Source: Beta vulgaris subsp. vulgaris (taxonomy: Eukaryota > Streptophyta > Magnoliopsida > Caryophyllales > Amaranthaceae). Taken from it: a stretch of 64,000 nucleotides of DNA. Position numbers and translations under genes: made by a program. Under the pieces are notes generated by a model. The model saw only the letters and a program-made list of their open reading frames with translations, searched no databases and was not told the origin of the DNA. Location of the stretch: contig NC_079207.1 of assembly GCF_026745355.1 (NCBI RefSeq), forward strand, positions 11,599,625-11,663,624, in the 5' to 3' direction. Below are positions 36,291 through 47,884 of this stretch, piece by piece; position 1 is the first letter of the stretch; each line of letters starts with the position of its first letter.

Positions 36291-36890
36291 TGTGAAATTT
36301 TTACACGAAATATATCCAGATGTTATAAACACCCAGTTAAAATTTCACTCAAAAATTCAATCTTAGTAGATCGTAGTTATCGTTTTACCTTAACTGGTCT
36401 AGTTTTTAACGATTTCATAACAACTTGAAACTTCTGCTTCAAAACTGTATCAAATCATCTCGAAACTTTATTAAATTTTAACAGGTTAAACTAAACATAG
36501 AGTAGTACAAGTTAGGCTCAAGAAACTCTGAAAAATCCGAAGTATGCTAGGAGAAAGAAGTTTTCAAAGTTCACCTTAGTTCTGTGCGAATATCACGAAA
36601 AACAACTCAATATGTGAAGTTTTTACACAAACTAGATCCAGATGTTATCAAAATTTAATATCAGTAGATCGCAGTCATTGTTTTACTCCAACTAGTCTAG
36701 TTTCGAGCGATTTCGTACCAACTCCAAACTTCCGCTTCAAAACCATTTTAAATCAAATCGAAACTTTGTGAAATTTTAACACGTTAAACTGAACAGGGAG
36801 TAGTACAGTTTAGGCTCAAAAAACTCCAAAAAAAGTCAAAGTATGCTAGGAGAACCAAGGTTTGAAAGTTTACCTTAATTTTGTGCGAAT
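36291..36890. repeat. two-copy tandem repeat, about 320 bp
   Basis: Copies at about 36291-36590 and 36613-36890 share blocks such as ATCCAGATGTTAT, TATGCTAGGAGAA and TTCTGTGCGAAT-type ends. The second has lost about 23 bp. No ORF. Confidence 0.65.
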
Positions 36891-37338
36891 CTGAATAGCA
36901 AATAAGAAGCATTTTCTTTGGATTTTGGGCAAAGCTGTCGAGTATTCGAGTGACAAAGAAAATGGAAAACCATGAGAGAGAAGAAACAGATAAGAAATCA
37001 TGATAATCAGAGAGATAGAAGAGGATGGGCTTTATATATGAACCATCCACATATAAATTTGGGTAAATGTTATTATTAATGTTTATAAAATATTTTTGGT
37101 TTAAAATGATGTTGATTGGGAGTAATAAGAAGAGCTACATAGAATAAATCAATGCATGTAAATTTTTTTATCTTAGATGATTGATTTCCATCAAAAACCA
37201 AAACCATCTTTATATTGAAAAAGGAAAAAAAGAAAGATAAACTTGATCGTTAATTAATTATGTCTTTGAAAACAATTAAAATTTTATATCATGAGGGTTG
37301 AGGTCCTTGTTAAAAGAAACAATACAATTGACAATCAA

Positions 37339-37567
37339 GTGGGAGCCCAATGGTTGAAGCTCACACCTCCCAACCTCATGGTCGGGAGTTCGACTCTCAT
37401 CAACTCCATATGTGGGGGCATTTGTGTGGATTTATGTTTGGGTATAAATCTCTAGTTTCCAATCTCTAAAAGTTTTCTTATAGGTTGGGATCCCCTTCTT
37501 ACCCCTAGCTCATGAGGATTGAGCCTGCTTAGGCCAGTTAATTACCAAATAATAATAATAATAAAAT
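37339..37567 (+). mobile_element. tRNA-derived SINE
   Basis: A box-A-like GAGCCCAATGGTTGAAGC and a box-B-like GGGAGTTCGACTCTC lie about 30 bases apart. They are followed by a unique body and an ATAATAATA tail at 37550-37564. About 225 bp long; target duplication not clear. Confidence 0.65.
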
Positions 37568-37987
37568 ACAATCACCTCGACTGTGCATATGGCGCCTGGC
37601 GGGCAATTCCTCATAATAATGCTAGAATTTCAAATAGCAAATTCAATTTGAGTAATTATGGATTTTGTTTGTTCGAAAGAAACAGATACTTGGATTTTTG
37701 TACTCTCGCTAATTAAAGTCTGCCATATATAATATCGAGCATGGTCCATGAAAGTACTAAAGGGCCACATGCTTGCTGTTGAGAGACCAAATGTGTAATA
37801 CGTGGTAGGTTAATGGTTTGCCATGCATATTCGATAGTCCATCATCCATCAACTCTGGAAGTCCTAGTCTGTAACTCTATACCATGCTACTATATTCACA
37901 TGGCTGCCTCTTGAAAATGGGCCTGACTATTGTCCTTTAAGGCCTTAGCTACTTCAGGTATAGAGATGTCAATGTCCTAACTTTATA

Positions 37988-38271
37988 CTCCCTCCCTCTT
38001 TTTTTATTTGCTACATTTTGTCATTTAGGGGTGTTTCAATTTATTTGCTACATTTGCAAATGTTTCCATATATAGTACATAGGTCCCACACTTTATTTAC
38101 AAATTTGCCATCACTTCCTTCTTGATTTTGTAAATGTTTCCATATATAATACATAGGTCCCACAATTTACCTATTTGTTTTTTTGTTAATTCCATTTATG
38201 TCAATGGTCCCCACTCCCTCCTTGGTCTTTGTGAAAAAGTGCTTGTAGCAAATAAAAAAAGACGGAGGAAG
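37988..38271. mobile_element. Stowaway MITE
   Basis: The ends CTCCCTCCCTCTTTTTTTAT and ATAAAAAAAGACGGAGGAAG are inverted, with TA on both sides. An internal tandem repeat of TTTCCATATATAGTACATAG-type words is visible. Confidence 0.85.
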
Positions 38272-38437
38272 TAGTTTATTATTATAATTTGATTGTGAAT
38301 GTTGAGAGTGATGTCTTTTTGTTTTAAGAAGTCTTGCGATTAATTTTCATCCTAACTTAGTTTTTTCCTTATCTCAAAAAAATAATTGCAAATGCATAAG
38401 CATCCAGCATGGTGTTTCCACTGTTTGAGACTTTGAC

Positions 38438-38781
38438 GGCCCGTTTGGTAATTGGTAATAAATGGTGGTAATGGGAATGAATTTGTGTGTAAATTTGTGA
38501 AAAATATCATTGTCCATTACCATGGTAATGCAAATTTATCCTAAAGTGTCCACTTTCCTTCTTGAATTTTCATTCCCATCCAATACCACCTTGTAGGGTG
38601 GTAATGAGTGGTAATGAAAATTGCTTCCCTTTGGAGACAAAAACACAAGTTTAGGGGTGAGATTGCTTGTCCATGGAGAAAAAATGCCTCCCCATGGAGA
38701 TTTTAAGGATGCTTCCCTAATAAAATTACACTTAAAATTCATTCCCATTACCGCAATTTATTAACGACTACCAAACGGGCC
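38438..38781. mobile_element. MITE with GGCCCGTTTGG ends
   Basis: Starts GGCCCGTTTGGTAATTGG and ends CCAAACGGGCC. The interior has GGTAATGGGAATGAATT words. A second copy in the opposite orientation begins at 63938 and is cut by the window end. The target duplication is not obvious. Confidence 0.8.
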
Positions 38782-38889
38782 GTGAGTGTAATGTAATGAA
38801 GCGTGTGAGAGGACCAAGGAGTGAGGACTATATGCAACACCCATATGGCCATATCATGTCATTTGCGCAATTGGATTTAGAGTTAAATA

Positions 38890-39147
38890 CTCCCTTTGTC
38901 TCAAAATGTTGCTATTTTTGCTTTTTTTACAGTGTACGAGATACAACTTCAAACACCAATATTTTGAGTTACATATATGAAAAAAAATATAAAAGTTATA
39001 TATTTGTAAAATACAAATTGGAACGAATCAAATAAGATCCAATATGACTATGTTTTTTCTTATGTATATCAACTAAAAGACAGTCAAAGTTACCAAGTAA
39101 ATAGTACCAACGGTCAAAATATAACAACATTTTTGAGACAAAGGGAG
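38890..39147. mobile_element. Stowaway MITE
   Basis: The ends CTCCCTTTGTCTCAAAATG and CATTTTTGAGACAAAGGGAG are inverted, and TA flanks both sides. 258 bp. Confidence 0.88.
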
Positions 39148-39395
39148 TATCTATTAATGACTTAGACTACACCTCTTTTTTCCAACCTAAATTACATTTT
39201 TTTCGTTCTCGTCAGGGAATTAAAGCTAACTCTCGTATCTCCATAACCGTTAGCTCGCTAGAGTTAACTATCTATTAAGGACTTGAACTACACCTCTTTT
39301 TTCCATTCAGAACTTGAACTATATTTTCGCTCTCGCCAGAGGATTAAAACTAACTCTCGTCTCCCCCCAAAATCATTAGCTCTTTCAAAGTAACA
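39148..39395. repeat. two-copy tandem repeat, about 120 bp
   Basis: Both copies begin TATCTATTAA and share GAACTACACCTCTTTTTTCC and CTAACTCTCGT words. No coding potential. Confidence 0.7.
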
Positions 39396-40260
39396 ATAGG
39401 CATGGTACCAAAAATGCATAAAAGAATGTGAAAAACAAAAAAAAAGAACATCTTTAACACTGCAGTAGATAGACAACGTAGTCCACCATTTGGCGAAGGG
39501 GTGGGAAGAATTTTTGGTGCTATTCGTCCCTTCCACCCTCATGTTATGGACTAGTGTACTACCATTTGTAACAAGGAAGGAGAATCTTCAAAAGCAAGGC
39601 GAGGGAATTTAAAAAAGCTAGGCTCATTTTTGTTTACAGAAACCACTAATGTTCCTTCCCTAGAAAAACAAGAGTTATTATTTCCAATTTCTTTGTGTAA
39701 GGACTAAGGAGAAAATTAAACATTTGAAATTGTTTAAGATGAGTCTTATTTGGAATAAAATTAATGGCTTAACCATCGAAGGGGTGTCTCCCTTTCACTT
39801 AAAGGACCGGAGGCTAAAGAAGCTAATGGAGGTATGCTATTAAAATGAAAAATCGATGTAAATTTGATGGCACCAAAATAAAATTACCAAACCTCATAAT
39901 ACCAATAGGTCACTAAAAGGAATTATTTGATCATACGGCCACAAAGTAAAATATAATTGAGATAGGCAACAAAGTCAATTAGAGTTAGTCTTGTGCGGAC
40001 CAGAACCACTTATTCAACATAGTAAGTCTATAGTAACCTTTTTCAAATCTTAAGTTATATAATACCATAGTGATTGTTTTTTTTTAATATAATAACTCTT
40101 TCTCACAATAGTTTATCATGCTGAGATTTTCACTTTGTGATATAGTAACCTTTTTTTTCACATAGTCAAACTTCACAGTTTATATCTACTCATCTTTTGT
40201 ATCTATTTTTTTTATATATAATTAATCACTTTTTTAATAAATCACATGAATTAGCATTAG
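39396..40260. other. intergenic, nothing recognised
   Basis: AT-rich DNA without a supported gene or repeat boundary. Confidence 0.4.
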
Positions 40261-40604
40261 TTCCACATTAATTTAGTGTGGACCAAGTCCATATAAGTTT
40301 TTTTAAAAAACTAATATGAACCCGGTGCACACTAACTTAGCGTGCACCCGATGCATCTCACTTGAGTTGTAATGATCATGATTACAACTTTCAGTTTTTG
40401 CCGCCTTTAGTCTTCCACTTTCTTCTCTCTCCTTTGATAAGTTCTTCCAACTTCGTTCTTTATATAACTTCTGCATTTTCTCTCTCATAAATTAACCTCT
40501 TCATTTTCTCTCTCATAAGTTCTTCATTTTCGCTCTATTCAAGTTCATACTGTGTTTTTCAGTTTTTCGTTCATTTTTGTTTAATTTATTCGTTTCAATT
40601 CTTC

Positions 40605-40738
40605 AATGGGAAGGAAGAGGAGCGCTAGTCGCAATTTCTCAAAACGTAGTGGTTTGCATTCGTCTCTTGGTGTTCGTCCAAAGGAAAAGGAATTGAAGTC
40701 ACTTGGTGTTCCTGAAATTGCTCAAAACCTGATCGTAA
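40605..40738 (+). CDS. short ORF at the left end of the FAR1-type MULE
   Basis: An ATG opens a basic reading frame (MGRKRSASRNFSKRSGLHSS and on) that reaches a possible splice donor after about 43 codons. A CT-rich leader (40420-40600) precedes it, as in a transcribed gene. It reads towards the minus-strand transposase-like gene. I do not recognise the family. It could be the start of an element-encoded second protein; the rest has been lost or lies across the CACTA insertion. Confidence 0.35.
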
Positions 40739-41070
40739 TCATGTCGTTGATTTATCGTTTTTACTTTAATTTCTTATAATTATGTCATTGATTTTTACTT
40801 CGCTCATTTTTGTGCGATTTTTATTGTTCTCATACTGAATTTATGTTGATTTATTAGTGTTTTGATGTTGATGTCTATTTTGTAGTTAATTTTCATTTGA
40901 CTTTGTTATTGTTATTTGTTTTTTTTGCGCTTTATTTAGTTTTCGTGTTTGTTATGGTTGATTTTGTGTTGTATATAATGGTTGTTTTACTCTTATTATG
41001 TCTTATAGTATTTTTTAGGTTAATTATATTTTTTGTGATAAATAATAATTGTTTATAGTTGTGATGATAT

Positions 41071-42317
41071 CACTAGTGGAAAAATGAAGAAGGGCTGCGC
41101 TGAAAAAGGCCTGTAGGCTGCGCTTTTTGACAGCAGTCCTTTCAGTAGCAGCCCTTCACTTTTTAAGTAGGGCTGCGCTAGAAAAGCGCAACCCTTAAGC
41201 TAGAAGGGCTGCGCTAGTTAGGAAAAAGCGCAGCCCTTCTGAGCTAGAAGGGCTGCGCTTTTTCCTAACTAGCGCAACCCTTCCTACGAAAAAAAAAAAT
41301 TTTTTTTTTTTTTTTGACATTTTTTTACTCATAATCTCACATTTTCTGAAATTAAACAGAAGAGAAGAGAAACGAAACGAAAATACTAAACCCAAAACAA
41401 AAAAAAGAATGAAACGAAAATGAAAAAAAGGAACAAAAACTAATATACAAAGAAAAGTATACAAGAAGTATACAAGAACATTAATCAAAACAAAGATGAA
41501 AATACAAGAAATTATATAACAAAGAGAAGTATACAAGAACATTAATCAAAATAAACAAAGAGAAGTATACAAGAACATTAATCAAAACAAAGAGAAGTAT
41601 ACAAGAACATTAACCAAAATAAACAAAGAGAAGTATACAAGAACATTATAGATCTGAAAATACAATAACTACCTCCAAACATTAACCTAATAATGTTTAA
41701 ATACATAAAACAAAAACCTAATACATAATTTAAGGGAAAAAAATTCGGAAAAACTTAAAATGCCTATTTGGAGGCTTAAACGAACTCGGAAGGCTTAAAA
41801 AGCCTAAACATCACAGCATAGCGGTGAGTTTGACTCGTTGACCCGTTCCGCTTCCGAAAAGGTATCACAATAGGCAATCGGACTCCGTCGGCATGTTTAG
41901 TGCAAATCATTTCAGGATTTTTGTCGCAAATGTTTATGGGAGTTTTTGAGAGAGAAGAGAGGATGAGAGAGAAGAGAGGATGAGAGAGAAGGAGCAAAGG
42001 AATAATGAGGGACGTGAGAGAGAATGAGGGATAATATATTTGACGAATCCCGCTTAATATTTGAAGCCCGCGAACTTGAATTTTTCAAATTTTTTTAAGA
42101 AGGGCTGCGCTTTTCTTCAAAAGCGCAGCCCTACTTAGTCAGAAGGGCTGCGCCTTTTATAAAAGCGTAGCCCTTCTGAAGTAAGAAGGGCTGCGCTTTT
42201 TCTAAAAGGCGCAGCCCTACTGAGTGAAGGGCTGCGCTTTTATATATAAGCGCAGCCCTTCACTAGTAGGGCTGCGCTTTTAGAAAAAGCGCAGCCCTTC
42301 CTTTTTTTCCCCTAGTG
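41071..42317. mobile_element. non-autonomous CACTA element, GGGCTGCGC family
   Basis: Starts CACTAGTGGAAAAA, ends TTTTCCCCTAGTG, and has a 3-bp duplication TAT (41068-41070, 42318-42320). Both ends are packed with inverted AAGGGCTGCGCTTTTT / AAAAAGCGCAGCCCTT words. The interior holds a tandem repeat of about 35 bp (41519-41650, four copies containing AAGAGAAGTATACAAGAACA). No transposase. Confidence 0.93.
41519..41650. repeat. minisatellite inside the CACTA element
   Basis: Four head-to-tail copies of a 32-36 bp unit containing GAAGTATACAAGAACATTA. Confidence 0.88.
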
Positions 42318-42839
42318 TATAGTACATTTTACTTGATATAGTGTGTTTTGTAAATATATAGTGTATTTATAATTATATTGTACTTTTTGTTATACAATCC
42401 GTGTATTTTGTAATTACATGATATAGTGTATTTTATAGATCATATAGTGGGTTTCTCTATGATATAGTGTATTTCCGTGTGCTACAGTTTGTACATTTGA
42501 TATAGTATTAGAAAAATATATATTGTGGATTTCTATGTGATATAGTGTGTTTATATATCATATAGTGTAATTGTTTATGTTATTGTGTTGCAATAGTGAA
42601 TTCATATAGTGTGTGTTTATCATATAGTATACTTCTCTGTGGTATATTATCTTTTAAGATGATATAGTGCATTATTTTTTGTTATACTTTATAAACTAAA
42701 ATTGCATAACTTAATTACATACATCCTTATTATGTGCAGTCTCCATGGTGTGAAGATGTTTATTTCTCCTTTTTCTCTCTTTTCATTATCAAATTTCTCC
42801 CAAACTTCTTTTTTTGCAAATTTTGTCCACCTTGATGAT

Positions 42840-45120
42840 ATGTATTTCTCTGATATTTCTTAGACAAAATGCAAGTGTAGAACTCTTATGGCATGAAAAC
42901 ACAACCAACCCGATTATTCAAAATTTATGCATCCGCACTCAATTGTCTTCTCTGGGTAATTGAAAGTGACTTGTTGAAAAGAACCATCAATGCCATTGAG
43001 GAAAATTCTGTATGTCAGAATGTTCTCTTGTGTACCAACTATTTCAATTGCACTTGCCATTGCATGTTTGAATTTGTCCTCCAAATCTCGAAAAAGAGTA
43101 TGTGTATACTGTAAATCAGCACGTTCTAATAGTGGACTCATGCGAAGATCTGATTTTTGTATTCCCTTTGTATAATTAAAATCATCCCTTTCTTTCTGTC
43201 TTCTCCACCTTTTTACTGTTTCTTGAAATATTGAAAAGAAGTTAGTCAAGCTAGTAGTTTTGCTTGCCTTAAATCCAACATCGTCATGCTTGTGTTTTCA
43301 CGTCTCTGTGAAGATAGTATTTCGACAGAGAAGAAATCTTTGCTAAATGTTGTACACCATTTTTCTTTCAAACTATACAATCTCTAGAACCAACCATCAT
43401 CTTCTAGTTTGTATTTTTTAGTCATTGTGCTCCAAGTTTGTTCAAATTATATCTTTGTAACGAAACCACCTAGATGCTTGTGAAAAGTGTTCTTGAAGTC
43501 CCTATATGCCTTCATCAATCCTAATCGTTGATTTGCAATTTGACGCAAATGCCATAAACATAGCCTGGGTCTTGAGGTTGGGAAAGCGTGTCAATAAGTT
43601 CATATAGTTAGTTTTAAAATAATATATATTGCTCCTGCAATAGTATACAACAGAAGTTGTAGAAATTCACATAAACATCAGTATCTTTTTTATCCCTGCT
43701 GCAATTGCAGCATCTCGGTCGCTGAATATAGTTATTGGACATTTACCTCTCATTGACTTTTTGAATGTTTCAAAAACCCATTCAAATGATGTTATTGTCT
43801 CATTCACAAAAAATGCACATGCAAATATTGTGTTTTTCCAATGGTTATTAATTCATACAAATGGTGCACAAATGAGATTATACTTGTTTGTCCTATATGT
43901 AGTTTCAAAAACCATAATATCTCCAAAGATTGTGTAGTCCTCAAGTATCATAGAGTCTCTCTAAAACAAGCAACAAACTTTTCCTTCATCATTCAATATT
44001 ATTCTAAATAAGAAGTTACTATCTGTTTGCATCTGCTTATAAAGGTTATCAGCAACATTTTGTGAAACCTTTCCCTTTTTGGTTTTATTTTGAGTCTATA
44101 GCAGCAGTTGTAGTGGTCCTTCAGGGAATGCCCCAATACATCTTCACCCCAGCTTCTATACTCATGTATGTAAATGAATCTATTGGTCTCAGTCCACACT
44201 CTTGCATATATAGCTTATATGGTTTGTTGTTTTGGGTCACTCATTTGACGCTCAGATCTATGAAGGTAATTTAGTGGTTCTCTTGTAAGTGGATGATTAT
44301 GTTTTATAACATGCTGCACTATCTCTTAGTGTCTTTCATGGTTCATCCTCGCTCTAATTAGAGCAGGACATTCAGTTCTTGTAATCACAACTCTTCTTCT
44401 TCTCTGTTTCTTTAAGGTGTTCCCTTGTTTTTTGAATTAATGTTTTGTATCATTATATCTGTATTATCCTCTTCCTGTTTTTCTTTGTTTTTATTATTCC
44501 TTTTTCTTTGAGCAGAGCAGACGTAGTACTTCTGATAGATGCACCACTGATGTCTCTTCTTTCCTTTTTTATGTTTTTGGATTTTCTAACACAGCAGCAT
44601 GCAGACAATATGGCTCATGTATATCATCCAAAGTTGGTCTTACTTGACCAGGTAAAACTCCTCCAATATCATGTTTATTCAATAATTGTTCAGTTGAACC
44701 TGTTATAAAAGAATAAGATATTTTTGTTACTTTTGCAATAGTGTATCTATTTATGATATAGTTTATGTGTGTGTGATATAGTGCATTTGCGTACTAGTTC
44801 ATTTTTGTGTTTCATAGCGTACGGAGTATTTTCTACATGCGCTATAGCGTCTTTCTGTATGATAGCGTGTATATTGTGTACTTTCTGCGTTATTTTGTTC
44901 CATAAGTGTACGTAATATTTTTTTATTATTCTATAGTGTGTTTGTGTGTGATATAGTGTATCTATTTATGATATAGTTAATATATGAATGATATAGTGTG
45001 CTTTATTAAACCAACCTGGAATGACAACTGAATTAGATTTATCAATTGATACTATAGCATATTGCTCGTCAACTTGATTTTCGATCTCATCATGAAACAG
45101 CTCCACATTTTCTACAAAAA
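42840..45120 (-). pseudogene. FAR1/FHY3-related (MULE transposase-like) pseudogene
   Basis: Minus strand, in broken frames, the domain order of FAR1-related proteins is readable. The N-terminal acidic segment is at 45120-45010. An intron full of GATATAGTGT words follows (about 44710-45010). The FAR1 DNA-binding region comes next (44640-44280, with WCIYQKYYVCS, RRRVVITRTECPALIRA and HNHPLTREPL). The MULE core is at 44000-43680 (YTIFGDIMVFETTYRTNKYN, then KCPITIFSDRDAAI). Last is the SWIM-type zinc finger at 42960-42850, with CGC followed by GWLCFHAIRVL. The family descends from Mutator transposases. Many frameshifts show it is dead. It occupies the right part of the element and reads towards the plus-strand ORF at 40605. 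Confidence 0.85.
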
Positions 45121-46215
45121 ATTATATACCGCTTTGCGTAATCAAACGAATGAAATTATTGACTCTGATGTTGTTACTTTCAAAACTTGGTGTATCATTG
45201 GGATCTATTACAATTGGATCTGATGCTCAATTTAGATTGAATTTTGATGTTGTTCGTCGTTGAGTGCATCAATGCTTCAATTTAAGACGTCTATATTACA
45301 TGCTATAATACTCCGATTGAGATCTATGTGCTCAATTAAACTCGAATTTTCCATGAATTTGTCGTACTTGTTCAATTGAGCAAAAAATCATTTTCGAATC
45401 AATATAGTGTTATAATTATTGAATCAAATAAGAATAATAATTTCTAGCTTTCTGAAAGAGATGTACATAAATTTAGGTTTTCTATGAAATCGAGAAATAA
45501 TTTGAATGAAGAGAAAATAATTCGCACAAAATTTAGAACGAGAGAAACTTTGAAAAGTGAAAGTGAGTCAGTTTGTAACGGGTCACGTGCTTGGGTCTAC
45601 GCTAATCAAATTATAAGTTTTTTACAATAAATTAAATATGAATATCAAGTAAAAATGAATTATTGAAACCACAAGACACCAAAACAAAATTGTGTTGAAC
45701 TTCAAGACATTAAAGTGGAAATTTTCCATATATAAAGACAATGCAGAAAAATTAATTGTGGCAATCAAATTATATTGGAAAAATTGATTCTAATAATCCA
45801 ACCATTTGGCCATTCGCTCAAAATAATCCAACCTTTGAATTATCATTTAATAATCTAACCTTTGACCTTTTTTAATTTTTAATGCACCTAACATGTAAGT
45901 GACCTAGAGAAGCAGGTAAGTAACTCACGTGGCATATTACCGTTGCTTTTAGGTTCCAACCTTATTTAACTCTCTCTCTCCCGTGAATCTTCTTCTTCCT
46001 CCAATTTCTCCATTTCCCCACCCATTGTAAAATCTTCTCCTCTGATTTTTCTTTTTTTTCTCCATCTTCATCCACCATTCTGCGAAATTGAAGGGAGGAA
46101 TATGCGGAGACCAACATCTGGTTCTGGGTGTTCCTCACATTCAAGGGGTGCAAGAGTGAAGTGTAGATGTGGAAGAGATGTTGTAGTGCGTACTGTGAAG
46201 AATGGAACTAACATT

Positions 46216-47794
46216 CACTAGTAGAATAAATGCTTATTGCTACGGTCAAAAAGTGGCCTATTGCCGCGGTTTTGGACGCGCAACAATTAAGGGGGCAGCA
46301 ATAGGTAATAAATATATTGCTGCGGTTTAAAACCGCAGCAATATTTGAACATATTGCTGCGGTTTTCTCTAGAAACTGCAGCAATATTCGTATTTTATAT
46401 CAGAATAGTACAACATATTGCTGCGGTTTCTAGGGAAAACCGCAGCAATATGTTGTATTTAATAATAAAAAATACGCATATTGCTGCGGTTTCTACCTAC
46501 AACCGCAGCAATAGATGCCAGGCAGGTAAATTTTTTTTTTTTTTTCAAATTTCTCAATGCATAAATATTTTGTGATTATAATACCATTATAATATGTTAC
46601 ATATTGACAACAATCCACTATTATAAACACTAAGAAACTTGAAAATATGAAAATCGAAAAAAAAAATCTTAAAGAACTACATCAAAATATAACACTGAAA
46701 CTGTAACAATAACACTAAGAAAATGTAATTAAACAAATACAAAAAAAAAAACCAGAAAAATATATTATAAAAAAAAACTGAAAAAACTAGTATAAAACTA
46801 AGAAACTGTAACTAAACACTAATAAACTGTAATTAAAAAACTACAAAAAAAAACAGAAAAATATACTACAAAAAAAAATCTAAAAATCGAAAAAATAAAA
46901 AACATCACAACACTACAGAAACACATGACAAAGGAAACATCACCAAACTGATCGAGAAAAAAAAATATCACCAAACTGATCTAAAAATCGATACTAAAAA
47001 TTAAAAAATCGAAAAAACTACAGAAAAACGAAAAAGAAGTTAGATCTAAAAAAGAAACAAAAAAAATCGGCATTTGTTGTTGCGAAGAAGACGACCGACG
47101 AGGTTGGTGAGGGTTTGACAGCAAAGAAGACGACCGCGAACGAGGACCGACCGCACGAACGACGACCGATGGCTTGGTGAATGACGACGACGTTGATGAG
47201 AGAATGAAAGGTGGAGAAGACGACGTTGGTGAGAGCTTGGGAGGTGAACGACGACGACGTCGGTGGGAGGTGGACGACGACGACGTTGGTGGGAGGTGAA
47301 CGACAACGACGTTGGTGAGGTTTGAACAGCGAACGAAGAAGGAAGATGTGAAAGGTAAGAGGATGAGAGGATGAGAGGTGAGAGGATGAGAGGATGAGAG
47401 GATGAGAGGAGAGGTTTGAAAAACGGCTGAGGGTTTGGATGAGAGAGAGAAGGAGAGGTGTATGAGGTTGAGAGAAGGATAGTGGGAAAAAACCCTAACA
47501 GATGATTTTAAGAGAATGTCGTGAAGTAGAGTTTAGCAGCGTGAGAGTATATATGTGAGGAGCCTAATATTGTTGCGGTTTCCACATAGGACCGCAGCAA
47601 TATATTAAAAACAATATTAGGCTCAGGGCCCCACATTATTTTTAAAAAGTATTTGTTAGACAATATTGCTGCGGTTTTGGGCGGGAACCGCAGCAATATT
47701 GTCAATTTATATTTTTTTTTTGCGCGTTATATTGCTGCGTATAGGTAAAATCGAAGCAATATCACCGCAGCAAATAACATTTATTCTACTAGTG
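46216..47794. mobile_element. non-autonomous CACTA element in the MULE
   Basis: Starts CACTAGTAGAATAAATGC, ends CATTTATTCTACTAGTG, and has the 3-bp duplication ATT (46213-46215, 47795-47797). It carries the same GCTGCGGTTTT / AAACCGCAGC subterminal palindromes as the 32.9 and 33.7 kb elements. It holds a degenerate GACGACGACGTTGGTGGGAG tandem repeat (47215-47325) and GAGAGGATGA repeats (47345-47410). No transposase. Confidence 0.93.
47215..47410. repeat. tandem repeats inside the CACTA element
   Basis: About four copies of a 28-bp GACGACGACGTTGGTGGGAG-type unit, then GAGAGGATGA decamers. Confidence 0.75.
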
Positions 47795-47884
47795 ATTGTG
47801 AATGAAGTTTTATGGTTGCCCTTTATGGCCTGTAAGTTAATTTTCCTTCCCTAAACTTTTGAAATTTTCCCCCAAATTCAAATT

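Larger units (their letters stand above)
40300..45625. mobile_element. FAR1-type Mutator-like element (MULE), degenerate
   Basis: Boundaries are approximate. The left end carries GAACCCGGTGCACAC and TTAGCGTGCACCC. The right end carries the inverted counterpart GGGTCTACGCTAA near 45594. Between them lie a plus-strand ORF start (40605), two tracts of GATATAGTGTATTTT repeats (42318-42680 and 44730-45010) and a minus-strand FAR1-like gene. A CACTA element is inserted at 41071-42317 inside the first tract. The 61.0-61.6 kb element shares both ends and the GATATAGTG repeat, and is a deletion derivative. I could not match target duplications. Confidence 0.65.
46099..47854 (+). pseudogene. GRF-type zinc finger ORF, split by a CACTA insertion
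   Basis: From ATG 46099 the frame reads MRRPTSGSGCSSHSRGARVK then CRCGRDVVVRTVKNGTN, the first half of a plant GRF zinc finger. After the CACTA element (46216-47794) the second half KFYGCPLWP lies at 47805-47831, in a different frame by one base. A GTAAGTT donor follows directly at 47832. GRF fingers bind nucleic acid. Here the ORF belongs to the MULE, facing its transposase. The insertion and frame change mean it is not functional. Confidence 0.75.
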
